In this document: positions 44,031 through 52,924 of the stretch, one piece after another
How positions within the stretch are numbered: position 1 is the stretch's first letter
How the letters are laid out: each line of letters begins with the position of its first letter
NCBI RefSeq assembly: GCF_022808715.1
Contig: NZ_JAKZKX010000001.1
Location: 62,001 to 126,000 of the forward strand
Length of the DNA stretch: 64,000 nucleotides
From: Fundidesulfovibrio agrisoli
Lineage (GTDB): Bacteria > Desulfobacterota > Desulfovibrionia > Desulfovibrionales > Desulfovibrionaceae
Reading direction: 5' to 3'
Notes under the pieces: generated by a model
Told to the model about the DNA's origin: nothing
Seen by the model: only the letters and a program-made list of their open reading frames with translations
Database searches by the model: none
Position numbers and translations under genes: made by a program

Positions 44031-47000
44031 CGCGAAGCCTCCGGCAGGATTTCGCGCACGAGGCGCTGGTCGAGATAGGCCAGGATGCCGCGCGCCGGGC
44101 GGCCCTCGCAGGCGGGCAGGGCCTGCACCAGGCGCAGGTAGCGTTGCACCTGCAGGGCGTGGGCCGGGTCTTCGCGGCCGGTCTTGTAGTCGATGACCAG
44201 GGTCTGCGTGGGCGCGAACACGATCAGGTCCGGGCGGTGCACGGTGCCGTCCTCGTCCATGATCTCGGCCTCGCGCAGGCCCAGGTGGCGGCCCTGGGCG
44301 TAGAAGGGCTGGGCGGCCAGCCAGGCGAGGTTCTCGGCCAGCGCCGGCTCCAGGGATTCGTCCTGCAGGCCGCAAAAGGCCAGGGCCTGGCGCACTGCGC
44401 GCAATGCTTCCCGTTCAAGACCGGCGGCGTCCGAGGCGTCTTCAGGCAGCGCCAGCAGCTCAAGGGCTTTGTGGGCCACCACGCCCCGGACGCGCTCGCT
44501 CAGGCGCAGGCGTTGCTCGGGGTCGCCCAGTTCGCTGCGGGCGATCTTGAGGCCGGGCAGCCAGTCAAGCGGGGGCGAGGCCTGCAGCGGCTCCTGGGGC
44601 TGGGGCGCGGGCTGCGCGGCCTGCTGCGGCGGGGACGCGGGCAGCAGGGCGGCCTGGCTGGGAAGCGGCGCGCCGAAGGCCACCTCGTGCTCGCCCACGG
44701 GGATGCCCGCGGCCTCGAAGATGATGTCCACGGCCTTGGCCAGGGGGTAGCGGTTGGCCAGCTTCTCGCCGGAGTGCAGGAAGAGGTGCAACTCCTGCTC
44801 GGGGCGGGTCCAGGCCACGTAGAGCAGGTTGATCTGCTCCAGGAGCGTCCTGGCGCGGGCGGCGTGGTAGGGTTCGCCCAGCTCCTTGCACAGGGGCAGG
44901 GTCAGCGCCAGGCCTTGGCACTCGGCGCTGCACAGCTCCGTGTCCGGCGGGGCGGAGAAAAGATGGAACGGGGCCACGGCCACCGGGAACTCCAGACCCT
45001 TGGCCTTGTGGATGGTCAGAACGCGCACGGCACGGGCGTCCTCGGGCTGGGGGATCTTCTCCTCCCGGCCCTTGGCCCGCCAGAACTCCAGGAAGGCGGA
45101 AAGGGAGCCGTGCCCCTGGGTCTCGGCGTTGTGCACCAGCTCCAGGAAGCGCCGCAGGAAGACCTCGTCGTCGGGGTAGGCCTCGAACACGCCGCAGGCG
45201 CTGAACAGCTCGTGCACCAGGTCGTAGGGGCTGGCAGGGCCAGCGCCGCGCAGGAAGGGCTCCACCAGCCGCTGCCAGGCCTCGGGGAAGTCCCGCTGGA
45301 ACTTGCGGTGCAGGGGGCCTGCGGACTGTGCGGCCAGCCAGTCCGAGAGGGCGTCGCGGTCCAGCAGCTGTGAGCGGCAGAACAGCTCCCGGCAGGAGAG
45401 GAAGCCCCACAGGGCCATGTTGTCCGGCGGGTAGTCCAGGAAGGCCAGGAAGCTCACCGCGCCCTGCACCACGGGGTGCTCGGCCAGGCGCAGGCTGTTC
45501 TCCGTGACCACGGGGATGCCCATGTCCACCAGCCACTGGGCGGCCAGGGCCGCCTGACCGTTGGTGCGGGTGAGCACCGCGATCTCTGACCAATCGCGCC
45601 GCACGGACAGCTCGTCCCTGAAAAGTTCCTCGAAGGCCTGGCGGGCCTGGGCGGTGTATTCGCCGGGGGTGTCGGCCTCAAGACGCAGGATGCGCACGAA
45701 CCCGCCAGCTGGCTCGCGGCCCGGCGGCAGCTCCTGGGCGCAGCCCTGGAAGGATTCGCACAGGGAGCGCGCGAAGTCGCCCTCCGCGGCCATCGAAGCC
45801 CCGGAGAGCATGGCCCGGGCCACGCGGGCGCAGACCTCGGGGTCTTCCAGCGCGCTGAACACGGTGTTGTTGAAGCCCACGATCTCGGCCGCGCTGCGCC
45901 AGTTGTGGGCCAGCACCTCGCGCCGGGGCTGGGCCAGCCGGGTCAGCTCGGGGCTTGCGGCCGCACGCTCGAAAAGCTCGGCCTCGCCGCCGCGCCAGGA
46001 GTAGATGGCCTGCTTCACGTCGCCCACGTAGAAGAGCGACCCGCCCTTGGAGAGGCACTCCACGGCCAGCTCCTTGAGCACGTCCCACTGGCTGACGCTG
46101 GTGTCCTGGAATTCGTCGATGAGCAGGTGGTTCAGGCGCGAGCCCATGCGGCAATAAGCCTCGGGCACGCCGCCGCCCTCGTCCAGCAGGCGCGCCACCT
46201 GCCCCGGCAACTGGGAGAGCAGGGCCAGGGCCTTGTCGCGCCGGTAGGCCTCGAAGGCCTCCATGAGCAGTGCGCCGAACTCCAGGAAGGGCTGCCAGGC
46301 CAGTGCCTTGGAGAGCAGCGCGCCCTGGGTCTTGGCCGTGAGGTAGCTTGCGCGGAAGGCCTGGAACAGGGCCTCCATGTCGGGGGTGATCTGGGCCTGT
46401 GTGTTCACCCTGACGCTCTGGTCCAGGCTGGATTTTGCCGCGTAGGCCGAATCGCTCAGGGAGGCGAGGGGCCTGCCGGACACCAGCCCGGCCAGCAGAG
46501 TCTCGAAGGCCGCCATGGGCTTGACCCCGCCCGCCAGCATGGCCTGGCGCAGCTTCCCGGAATTGGCCGACAGCTCGGCCTGCATTGCCTCCAGACGGGC
46601 GTTCAGTGCGGCCGGATCGCAGGCCGGGGCTTCGGGATTGTCCAGCAGGTGGCCGAACACCTGGCGCAGCCGGGCCTCCACCTTGCCCGCCAGCCAGAAG
46701 CCGTCCCGCCCTTCAAGAATCGTCAGGGCGTCGGCCATGCGCGCGGTGAGCTCCTCCAACTGCGGGTCCGGCCCGGCGGAGCGGGCGTTCACGGCGTCGT
46801 GCAGGGCCTCGAAGACCATGTCCTCGTCGAGGCTGGTCTCGAAATCGGGGGGCAGGCCCAGCTCCAGGGCGAAAAGGCGCGCCAGTTGGTTGAGCAGGCT
46901 GTCGATGGTGCGGATGTTGAGCGTCTGCAGGTGGCGCAGGGTGCGCTCCAGCCAGGAGCGGGCCACGATGCGGGCGTCGGAGGCCTTGAAATCCGGGTCG

Positions 47001-47230
47001 GGCTGGCCCAGGGCCAGGGTCTTGAGCGCGGCGAGCACGCGCTCCTTCATCTCGGCGGCGGCCTTGTTGGTGAAGGTGATGGCCAGGATGCTCTCCGGCC
47101 CGTAGCCCTGGCCCGGAACAGGGCCGCACGAGGGCGCGGAGCCGCCCGAAGCCATGAGCAGGCCCAGAAAACGCCTGGTGAGGCGGTATGTCTTGCCGGA
47201 ACCGGCGGAAGCGTGCAATTGTTCGATCAT
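44027..47230 (-). CDS. addA: AddA-like UvrD-family helicase/nuclease
   Basis: 1067 residues. A superfamily 1A helicase with Walker A ASAGSGKTYRLT right at the N terminus, ILAITFTNKAAAEMKERV (motif Ia), LLIDEFQDTSVSQWDVL (Walker B), VGDVKQAIYSWRGGE, VLTIHKAKGLEFPV (motif V) and LLYVAWTRPEQEL (motif VI). The C terminus is a PD-(D/E)XK nuclease, RPDLIVFAPTQTLVIDYKTGRED. It is the motor of a RecBCD/AddAB-type recombination complex. It precedes addB with a 4-base overlap. The ATG at 47230 gives MIEQLHASAGSGKT; no good ribosome-binding site is seen. Confidence 0.92.
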   Translation of the reverse strand: MIEQLHASAGSGKTYRLTRRFLGLLMASGGSAPSCGPVPGQGYGPESILAITFTNKAAAEMKERVLAALKTLALGQPDPDFKASDARIVARSWLERTLRHLQTLNIRTIDSLLNQLARLFALELGLPPDFETSLDEDMVFEALHDAVNARSAGPDPQLEELTARMADALTILEGRDGFWLAGKVEARLRQVFGHLLDNPEAPACDPAALNARLEAMQAELSANSGKLRQAMLAGGVKPMAAFETLLAGLVSGRPLASLSDSAYAAKSSLDQSVRVNTQAQITPDMEALFQAFRASYLTAKTQGALLSKALAWQPFLEFGALLMEAFEAYRRDKALALLSQLPGQVARLLDEGGGVPEAYCRMGSRLNHLLIDEFQDTSVSQWDVLKELAVECLSKGGSLFYVGDVKQAIYSWRGGEAELFERAAASPELTRLAQPRREVLAHNWRSAAEIVGFNNTVFSALEDPEVCARVARAMLSGASMAAEGDFARSLCESFQGCAQELPPGREPAGGFVRILRLEADTPGEYTAQARQAFEELFRDELSVRRDWSEIAVLTRTNGQAALAAQWLVDMGIPVVTENSLRLAEHPVVQGAVSFLAFLDYPPDNMALWGFLSCRELFCRSQLLDRDALSDWLAAQSAGPLHRKFQRDFPEAWQRLVEPFLRGAGPASPYDLVHELFSACGVFEAYPDDEVFLRRFLELVHNAETQGHGSLSAFLEFWRAKGREEKIPQPEDARAVRVLTIHKAKGLEFPVAVAPFHLFSAPPDTELCSAECQGLALTLPLCKELGEPYHAARARTLLEQINLLYVAWTRPEQELHLFLHSGEKLANRYPLAKAVDIIFEAAGIPVGEHEVAFGAPLPSQAALLPASPPQQAAQPAPQPQEPLQASPPLDWLPGLKIARSELGDPEQRLRLSERVRGVVAHKALELLALPEDASDAAGLEREALRAVRQALAFCGLQDESLEPALAENLAWLAAQPFYAQGRHLGLREAEIMDEDGTVHRPDLIVFAPTQTLVIDYKTGREDPAHALQVQRYLRLVQALPACEGRPARGILAYLDQRLVREILPEASR

Positions 47231-47307
47231 GAGTGATTTGAGCCTGTGTGCCCGTGAGCTTGTAATCCGTTCGGGCCGGTTGGGCAATCGCCGGGAGGTG
47301 TTCCTTT

Positions 47308-47327
47308 TTGTAAACCGTGTATTACAA
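47308..47327. promoter_or_regulatory. Candidate operator palindrome between divergent addA and small gene
   Basis: TTGTAA and TTACAA are separated by eight bases, an exact inverted repeat of six bases, centred in the only AT-rich patch of the 186-bp divergent spacer. No regulator can be named. Confidence 0.35.
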
Positions 47328-47353
47328 TTTTGAGGTGCGATCGCCGGAAAAGC

Positions 47354-47380
47354 TTGGAATCGTGTAGCGGCATGTATTTT
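47354..47380 (+). promoter_or_regulatory. Candidate promoter of the 105-residue gene
   Basis: TTGGAA (47354-47359) and TATTTT (47375-47380) with a 15-bp spacer lie about 40 bp before the ATG. The spacing is short. Confidence 0.35.
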
Positions 47381-47416
47381 GCTTACTATGAGGCATTCGA
47401 CGAAAGGAGGCGGACC

Positions 47417-47734
47417 ATGAAAGAATCTCCCCATGCCCCGCATTCCGCGAGGCCCGAACTGTCCATCCGCATCGCCGCGAGCCTGGGGCTTGCGGGCAGC
47501 ATCCTCAACGAAGTCGACCTCGACGACCTCTCCGTGTCCGACAGCGTGATGGAGACCCTTGAGGACATCAGCGCCAACATCATCAGCAAGAACCCGGAGG
47601 CCGAAGCGGGGCTGAAGGCCTACTGGATCGAGAAGTCCGACGAACTCGTGCTCTGCGCCGCCTCCGAGGGCAACCTGCACCTGGTGCGCGTTCCAGGCAG
47701 GCATTGGGCAGTGAAGCCGCACACCTACCACTAA
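47417..47734 (+). CDS. Small hypothetical protein
   Basis: 105 residues with a near-perfect ribosome-binding site (aaggagg, 47404-47410). The N-terminal 65 residues are helical and acidic (ILNEVDLDDLSVSDSVMETLEDISANIISK), followed by a small beta segment (GLKAYWIEKSDELVLCAASEGNLHLVRVPGRHWAVKP). There is no signal peptide, membrane segment or known domain. It is bounded by its own candidate promoter and a shared terminator, so it is monocistronic. Confidence 0.75.
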   Translation: MKESPHAPHSARPELSIRIAASLGLAGSILNEVDLDDLSVSDSVMETLEDISANIISKNPEAEAGLKAYWIEKSDELVLCAASEGNLHLVRVPGRHWAVKPHTYH

Positions 47735-47754
47735 CCCGCCAACAGCCAAGCAAA

Positions 47755-47790
47755 AAGCCGTAGCCGGAGTCATCCGGCTGCGGCTTCTCA
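47755..47790. terminator. Bidirectional terminator between the small gene and asmA-like gene
   Basis: A 13 bp stem with one G-T wobble (aagccgtagccgg / ccggctgcggctt) and a six-base loop is flanked by an A-run on the left and a T-rich run on the right. It serves two convergent genes. Confidence 0.85.
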
Positions 47791-47804
47791 TTTCCGAACA
47801 AGGG

Positions 47805-49937
47805 TCACTTCTTCTGGGGCTTGCCCAGGAATCCGCCTACGGCGTCCAGTGCGCCCTTGCCCAGGTTGCCGGGCGCCTTGAGAACTTCCTTGGGCGCATT
47901 GACCACGGATTCCATCATGCCCTTGGCCAGGGCCGCCCTGTCCAGTGAAATGGACGGGTCGTCCATCTTGCCCTCGACATGGATCGGTACGGCGGGCAGC
48001 TTCACGAAGCTGGCCATCAGGTGCATGTCCAGGGTCTGGCCGGGCAGGTTCACCCAGCCCTGGCCCGTGATTTTGTGCGGGGACATGGCCACCAGCAGGT
48101 CGGAGGTGTGGGCCACGCCCCCGCTGATGGCCGCGCTGGCGGAGACCTGTTCAAAAGAGGTGCGGGCCTGGGGCTTGGACCTCCCGGTTCCGCTCTCGAG
48201 CGCCTCGGGCGTGACCTCCAGGCCGAGCAGCGCGCCGTCCCGCACACCGAATGCGGCCTTGCCGCCCAGCGTCGGAAGCGCCTTGGCCGGGTCCAGGCCC
48301 GTGGCGGTCACGGCCGCGCTGGCCGTAAGCCGCCCGGAGACGCGGGCGTTGCCCGTGGCGTCGCGCAGGAGCGGCTCCAGCTGCACGCCGTCGATGGCGG
48401 CGTTGACGGCCAGGGGCGCGTTTGGCCCCTTGCGCAGGTCTGCCCGGAGCGTGGCCTTGAGCGCGCCCTGGTAGAGCGAGACCTGCACCGGGTCCGCCGT
48501 GAGCACGCCTTCCCTGAGGGCCGCCTTGGCGGTGACCGGCCCCATGTGCAGCTTGGAGGCCACGAGGGAGCCCATCTCCACTTCCGCCTCCACGTCCATG
48601 GGCAGGGCGGGGGGAGCGGGGGCGGATTCATGCTTGCCCTTCTCGGCCTCTTTTCCTGCCGGGGCCTGGTAATGGTCCAGGTTCAGGGCGTCGGCCTTCA
48701 GGGCCAGCGACAATTTGGGTCGGCTTTGGCCGGCGGCGGGCGTGTAATCGGCAGCGAGGCTCAGCTTCGTGGAGTCGAACTCCAGCCCCTTGGAGCGCAG
48801 GGATGCCGCTTTGCCCTTGGCCTTGATCGCGAAGTCGCCCTGCAGCGCGCTGAGCGTCCCCTGGCCGGCGGTCGCGGGCAGGCTCACGCCCAGCGCGGCC
48901 AGCACGTCGCGCGGGTTCGTCCTGGGCAGGGACAGCTCCGCCTCCGCCGATGGGGAGCCGGTCAGGCCCGCCACGCGCGCCCAGCCCGTGAGCGTCATCC
49001 CTTTGGAGGCGGCAGTGAGGTCTTTGACCTCCAGCGTGTCGGACTTCTGGCTCAGCAGGAAGTTCAGGCCCAGGCTGAGCGGGGTCTGCCCGAATCCCTT
49101 GAGCGACGTGTTCAGGCCGTCGCCGCGCAGGGTGCCCGCGTTGCCGTCGAAGGCCAGGGAGCCGCCGCTGGCCGATTCGAGCGCATCCACGGGCAGGGCC
49201 GAGCCTTTCGCTGTGACCTTGAGGGCGATCTTGTCGAAGGCGTAGCGCACCGCCTCGGGCGCGGCCGTGGCCTTGCCGTCGAGCTGGATGTGCCCGGCCA
49301 CCTCCGGGGAGGTGACGGAGTAGTCCAGACCCAGGGACACGTCGAAGGGCTGGCCGCGCTTCACGGCCCCGGAACGCAGGGAGAGGCCGGAGATGCCCGC
49401 CTTGAAGCCGCTGCGCTGATCCTGATAGTTCACGCGCGCACCGGAGACGTCGAGACCAGCGATCTCGTAATCGATGCGGAAGGTCGTGTCGTCCTCGGTG
49501 GTGACCACCACGTTGCGGCCCTCCACCTTGACGTCCTTGATCTTGAGCTTGGGCAGGTTGAGCTCACCGGCTGCGTCGCGCACAAGGTTCAGCTCCATTC
49601 CCTCGAAGGTCAGTTTGCCGGTCTCCACCCGGCCGGTCATCAGGGGATACAGGCGCAGGTTCACGTCGGCGCGGTCGATGCTGACCAATGGCGGCGCCTC
49701 GGCTCCGGCGGGGGAGGCCACCTTCACGGAGCGCAGCTCGATGCCGATCCAGGGAAACCAGCGCAGGCTCACCGGCCCATGGAAGGAGACGTCCAGCCCG
49801 GTGGTGTCCTTGATGATGAGGGCGACGCGCCCGGTGATGGCGTTCTTGTCCAGGCTGAGCATCGCCCCGGCCAGCAAAGTCGCCGCCAGCACGGCGCAAC
49901 CGAGGACCTTGAAGAGGATGTTGGTGGTGCGCGTCAT
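47805..49937 (-). CDS. AsmA-family protein
   Basis: 710 residues. An N-terminal membrane helix (about 8-28) is followed by the AsmA N-terminal domain (AITGRVALIIKDTTGLDVSFHGPVSLRWFPWIGIELRSVKVA), a long repetitive beta-rich region, and the C-terminal AsmA segment (LRADLRKGPNAPLAVNAAIDGVQLEPLLRDATG... GKAAFGVRDGALLGL). AsmA-like proteins belong to the bridge-like lipid-transfer protein group proposed to move phospholipid between inner and outer membranes; direct function here is not shown. A strong ribosome-binding site (aaggag) precedes the ATG. It diverges from the pseudouridine synthase gene. Confidence 0.9.
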   Translation of the reverse strand: MTRTTNILFKVLGCAVLAATLLAGAMLSLDKNAITGRVALIIKDTTGLDVSFHGPVSLRWFPWIGIELRSVKVASPAGAEAPPLVSIDRADVNLRLYPLMTGRVETGKLTFEGMELNLVRDAAGELNLPKLKIKDVKVEGRNVVVTTEDDTTFRIDYEIAGLDVSGARVNYQDQRSGFKAGISGLSLRSGAVKRGQPFDVSLGLDYSVTSPEVAGHIQLDGKATAAPEAVRYAFDKIALKVTAKGSALPVDALESASGGSLAFDGNAGTLRGDGLNTSLKGFGQTPLSLGLNFLLSQKSDTLEVKDLTAASKGMTLTGWARVAGLTGSPSAEAELSLPRTNPRDVLAALGVSLPATAGQGTLSALQGDFAIKAKGKAASLRSKGLEFDSTKLSLAADYTPAAGQSRPKLSLALKADALNLDHYQAPAGKEAEKGKHESAPAPPALPMDVEAEVEMGSLVASKLHMGPVTAKAALREGVLTADPVQVSLYQGALKATLRADLRKGPNAPLAVNAAIDGVQLEPLLRDATGNARVSGRLTASAAVTATGLDPAKALPTLGGKAAFGVRDGALLGLEVTPEALESGTGRSKPQARTSFEQVSASAAISGGVAHTSDLLVAMSPHKITGQGWVNLPGQTLDMHLMASFVKLPAVPIHVEGKMDDPSISLDRAALAKGMMESVVNAPKEVLKAPGNLGKGALDAVGGFLGKPQKK

Positions 49938-49988
49938 CGCATGCTCCTTGGAAAGAGTCTGATTGTCCTATAAACTCAGGCCGTGGAC

Positions 49989-50873
49989 ATGACAAAGGAA
50001 AAAGCTTTCCGCGTGGGGAACGAAGCCGGCGGCGAGAGGCTGGACGCCGTTCTCGCCGCGCAGCTTGGACTGGGCCTGCGCGCGGCCAAGCGCCTCGCCG
50101 TGGAGGGCCGCGCCCTGGTGGACGGGGTGCCCAGGCCCCCGGCCTACAAGCTGCGCCCCGGCCAGGGCGTGACCCTGCTCGACGCCCCCAAACCGCAGGA
50201 GCCTCCACGGATTGAGGTGCTGGCCAGGGGCGGAGGCTTCGCGGCCCTTCGCAAACCGGCCGGGCTGCACACTGCCGCGCTGGAGGGCGGCGGCGGGGCC
50301 AGCCTGGAGGCGGCCCTGGAGACGCTGTTCCCCAGCGGCGGGGCCGTGCTGGTCAACCGCCTGGACAGGGACACCTCCGGCATCGTGCTGGCCGCGCTCG
50401 ACCGGGATGCGGCGACGCGCTACAAGCTCCTGGAGGACGCCGGGGAGGTGGACAAACGCTACCTGGCCGTGGTCTACGCCCGCCTGGAGGCCCCCCTGCT
50501 GCTGCGCCGGGAGATCGACATGGCCCGGCGGGCCAGGGTGAAGGTGCTGCCGGGCGACAGCCCCGACCCGCTGCGTGTCACCAATGTGCGGCCCTTGGGC
50601 GCGCAGACTCTGGGCACGGGCGAGGGCTTCACCCTTGTCGAGGCGCGCATCGCCAAGGGGGCGCGCCACCAGATCAGGGCGCACCTGGCCGCCGCGGGGC
50701 ATCCCATCGTGGGGGACGCGCTCTACGGCGGCCCCGATGCCGCCCCGGGCCGGAGGTTGCGGCTGCACCACTGGCGCGTGAGCCTGCCCGGGCTGTGCGC
50801 GGCCTGCGCGCCCGGCTGGAAAGAATTTCAAGACGTCATCCAACGCGTGATGGAGGAGAACCCATGCGCCTGA
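49989..50873 (+). CDS. RluA-family pseudouridine synthase
   Basis: 294 residues. An S4 RNA-binding domain (GGERLDAVLAAQLGLGLRAAKRLAVEGRALVDGVP) is followed by the RluA catalytic domain with the active aspartate in VNRLDRDTSGIVLAA and the late GARHQIRAHLAAAGHPIVGDALYGG motif. It isomerises uridine in 23S rRNA or tRNA; the target position cannot be assigned. A GTG six bases upstream (49983) is an alternative start. The 3' end overlaps the lipoprotein gene by 10 bases. Confidence 0.9.
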   Translation: MTKEKAFRVGNEAGGERLDAVLAAQLGLGLRAAKRLAVEGRALVDGVPRPPAYKLRPGQGVTLLDAPKPQEPPRIEVLARGGGFAALRKPAGLHTAALEGGGGASLEAALETLFPSGGAVLVNRLDRDTSGIVLAALDRDAATRYKLLEDAGEVDKRYLAVVYARLEAPLLLRREIDMARRARVKVLPGDSPDPLRVTNVRPLGAQTLGTGEGFTLVEARIAKGARHQIRAHLAAAGHPIVGDALYGGPDAAPGRRLRLHHWRVSLPGLCAACAPGWKEFQDVIQRVMEENPCA

Positions 50874-51364
50874 TTCTCGTGGCCGCGCTCGCGCTGGCCC
50901 TTACCGGCTGTTCCATGTTCGGCGGGGGCAAGCCCCAGCAATTGGCCAGGCAGGACCGCGTCCTGGAGTTCCTGGACGCGGGCAAGCCTAAGGCCGCCCT
51001 GGTCGTGGCCGACGAGTTGGTTGCCGAGGCCCCGGACGACTACCGCAGCTACCTGACCCGCAACACGGTGTATCTCGTGCTCAAGGATTTCGCCGCGGCA
51101 ACGGCGGACAACGAGAAGGCCTTGCAGGTCTACGAGGCCAACCAGAACCGCTACCCCCAGAAGGAGCGGGCCTACAGGCTGGCCAAGGTACAGGAGAGCT
51201 TCGCCCTGACGGCCCTGCTGGCCTCCCGCCGGGCCACCGATCCGGCCGAGCGCAAGCGCCTGGAGGACGAGTTCGAGGCGCGCGCGGCCAAGGTCAAGGA
51301 TCTGGACGAGGAGACCTGGGTCAACCTGCGCGGCATCGCCGGGCAGCCCGTGCCGCAGAAATGA
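50864..51364 (+). CDS. Small helical lipoprotein
   Basis: 166 residues. MRLILVAALALALTGC is a lipoprotein signal with an LTGC lipobox; the mature protein begins C16-S-M, and serine at +2 is compatible with outer-membrane sorting. The rest is helical with TPR-like pairs (DAGKPKAALVVADELVAEAPDDYRSYLTRNTVYLVLKDFAAATADNEKALQVYEANQ). The ribosome-binding site (ggagga) overlaps the pseudouridine synthase gene. It lies 104 bp before the FtsX-type permease, so it may be an accessory of that ABC system or just part of an upstream operon. Confidence 0.8.
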   Translation: MRLILVAALALALTGCSMFGGGKPQQLARQDRVLEFLDAGKPKAALVVADELVAEAPDDYRSYLTRNTVYLVLKDFAAATADNEKALQVYEANQNRYPQKERAYRLAKVQESFALTALLASRRATDPAERKRLEDEFEARAAKVKDLDEETWVNLRGIAGQPVPQK

Positions 51365-51467
51365 CGGAAAGTGGGGCCGCCTTGCCACCCCGGGCTTGTG
51401 CTCGGGCGGCGAAGTGGGCTAAGTGGTTGACTCATCGGAAACTCAAGCAGATGGGATTTTGTACGCA

Positions 51468-52181
51468 ATGGCCCAGAAACCTCCCGCACAACGCCCCTTC
51501 GCCCCCTCAGGCGAACATGTGGCCCGCCAGGTGCGGCTGCCCATGGGCAAATCCTTCGAGATCAGCGTCAAGAGCCTGAGGGTCCGCTTCTCCCGCTCGC
51601 TGATTACGGTGATGAGCCTCGTGCTGGCCGTGGCCTTCCTGGGCTTCACGCTCATCGGGCACGACGTGGCCATGGGCCTGCTGGCCTCGGGCAGCGCGAG
51701 CCTCCAGTCCGAGCTGGTCAAGGCCGGGTTCGACCTGGCCCCGGGCCGTTACCCCGGCACCTACGAGGTGGCGGCCAGCGCCAAGGACCGCTGGATCGTC
51801 ATCCTCTCGCTGCTGGTCTGCGCCGTGGGCATCGTCAACGCCCAGCTCATGGCCGTCACCGAGCGTTTCCGCGAGATCGGCACCATGAAGTGCCTGGGCG
51901 CGCTGGACAGCTTCGTGCTGCGCCTCTTCCTGCTGGAGGCCGGAATGCAGGGCCTGGCGGGCTCGCTCATCGGCGCGCTCATCGGCGCGCTGGCCGGGGT
52001 GCTCATGGGCATGGCCCGGTTCGGCTTCGCGGCCCTGAAATACCTTCCCGCCGCCGACGCCCTGGCCAGCCTGGGCATCGCCGTGGGAGTAGGCTTCCTG
52101 CTCAGCCTCGTCGGCGTTTCCTACCCGGCCCTGGTCGCTTCCCGCATGCCCCCGGTGGTGGCTATGCGGGCCGAGGAATAG
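51468..52181 (+). CDS. Compact FtsX-type ABC permease
   Basis: 237 residues. It has an N-terminal membrane helix (LITVMSLVLAVAFLGFTLIG) and three C-terminal helices with the FtsX-domain signature VERFREIGTMKCLGALDSFVLRLFLLEAG. The periplasmic insertion between helix 1 and 2 is only about 45 residues, far smaller than in MacB, LolC or LolE. Such a small permease may pair with the large one at 52925 to make the transmembrane heterodimer; this is inference from gene order. Two other in-frame starts exist (51423 GTG, 51543 ATG); the chosen ATG has a neutral N terminus. It is three bases upstream of the ATPase gene. Confidence 0.8.
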   Translation: MAQKPPAQRPFAPSGEHVARQVRLPMGKSFEISVKSLRVRFSRSLITVMSLVLAVAFLGFTLIGHDVAMGLLASGSASLQSELVKAGFDLAPGRYPGTYEVAASAKDRWIVILSLLVCAVGIVNAQLMAVTERFREIGTMKCLGALDSFVLRLFLLEAGMQGLAGSLIGALIGALAGVLMGMARFGFAALKYLPAADALASLGIAVGVGFLLSLVGVSYPALVASRMPPVVAMRAEE

Positions 52182-52183
52182 TC

Positions 52184-52924
<741 letters not shown>

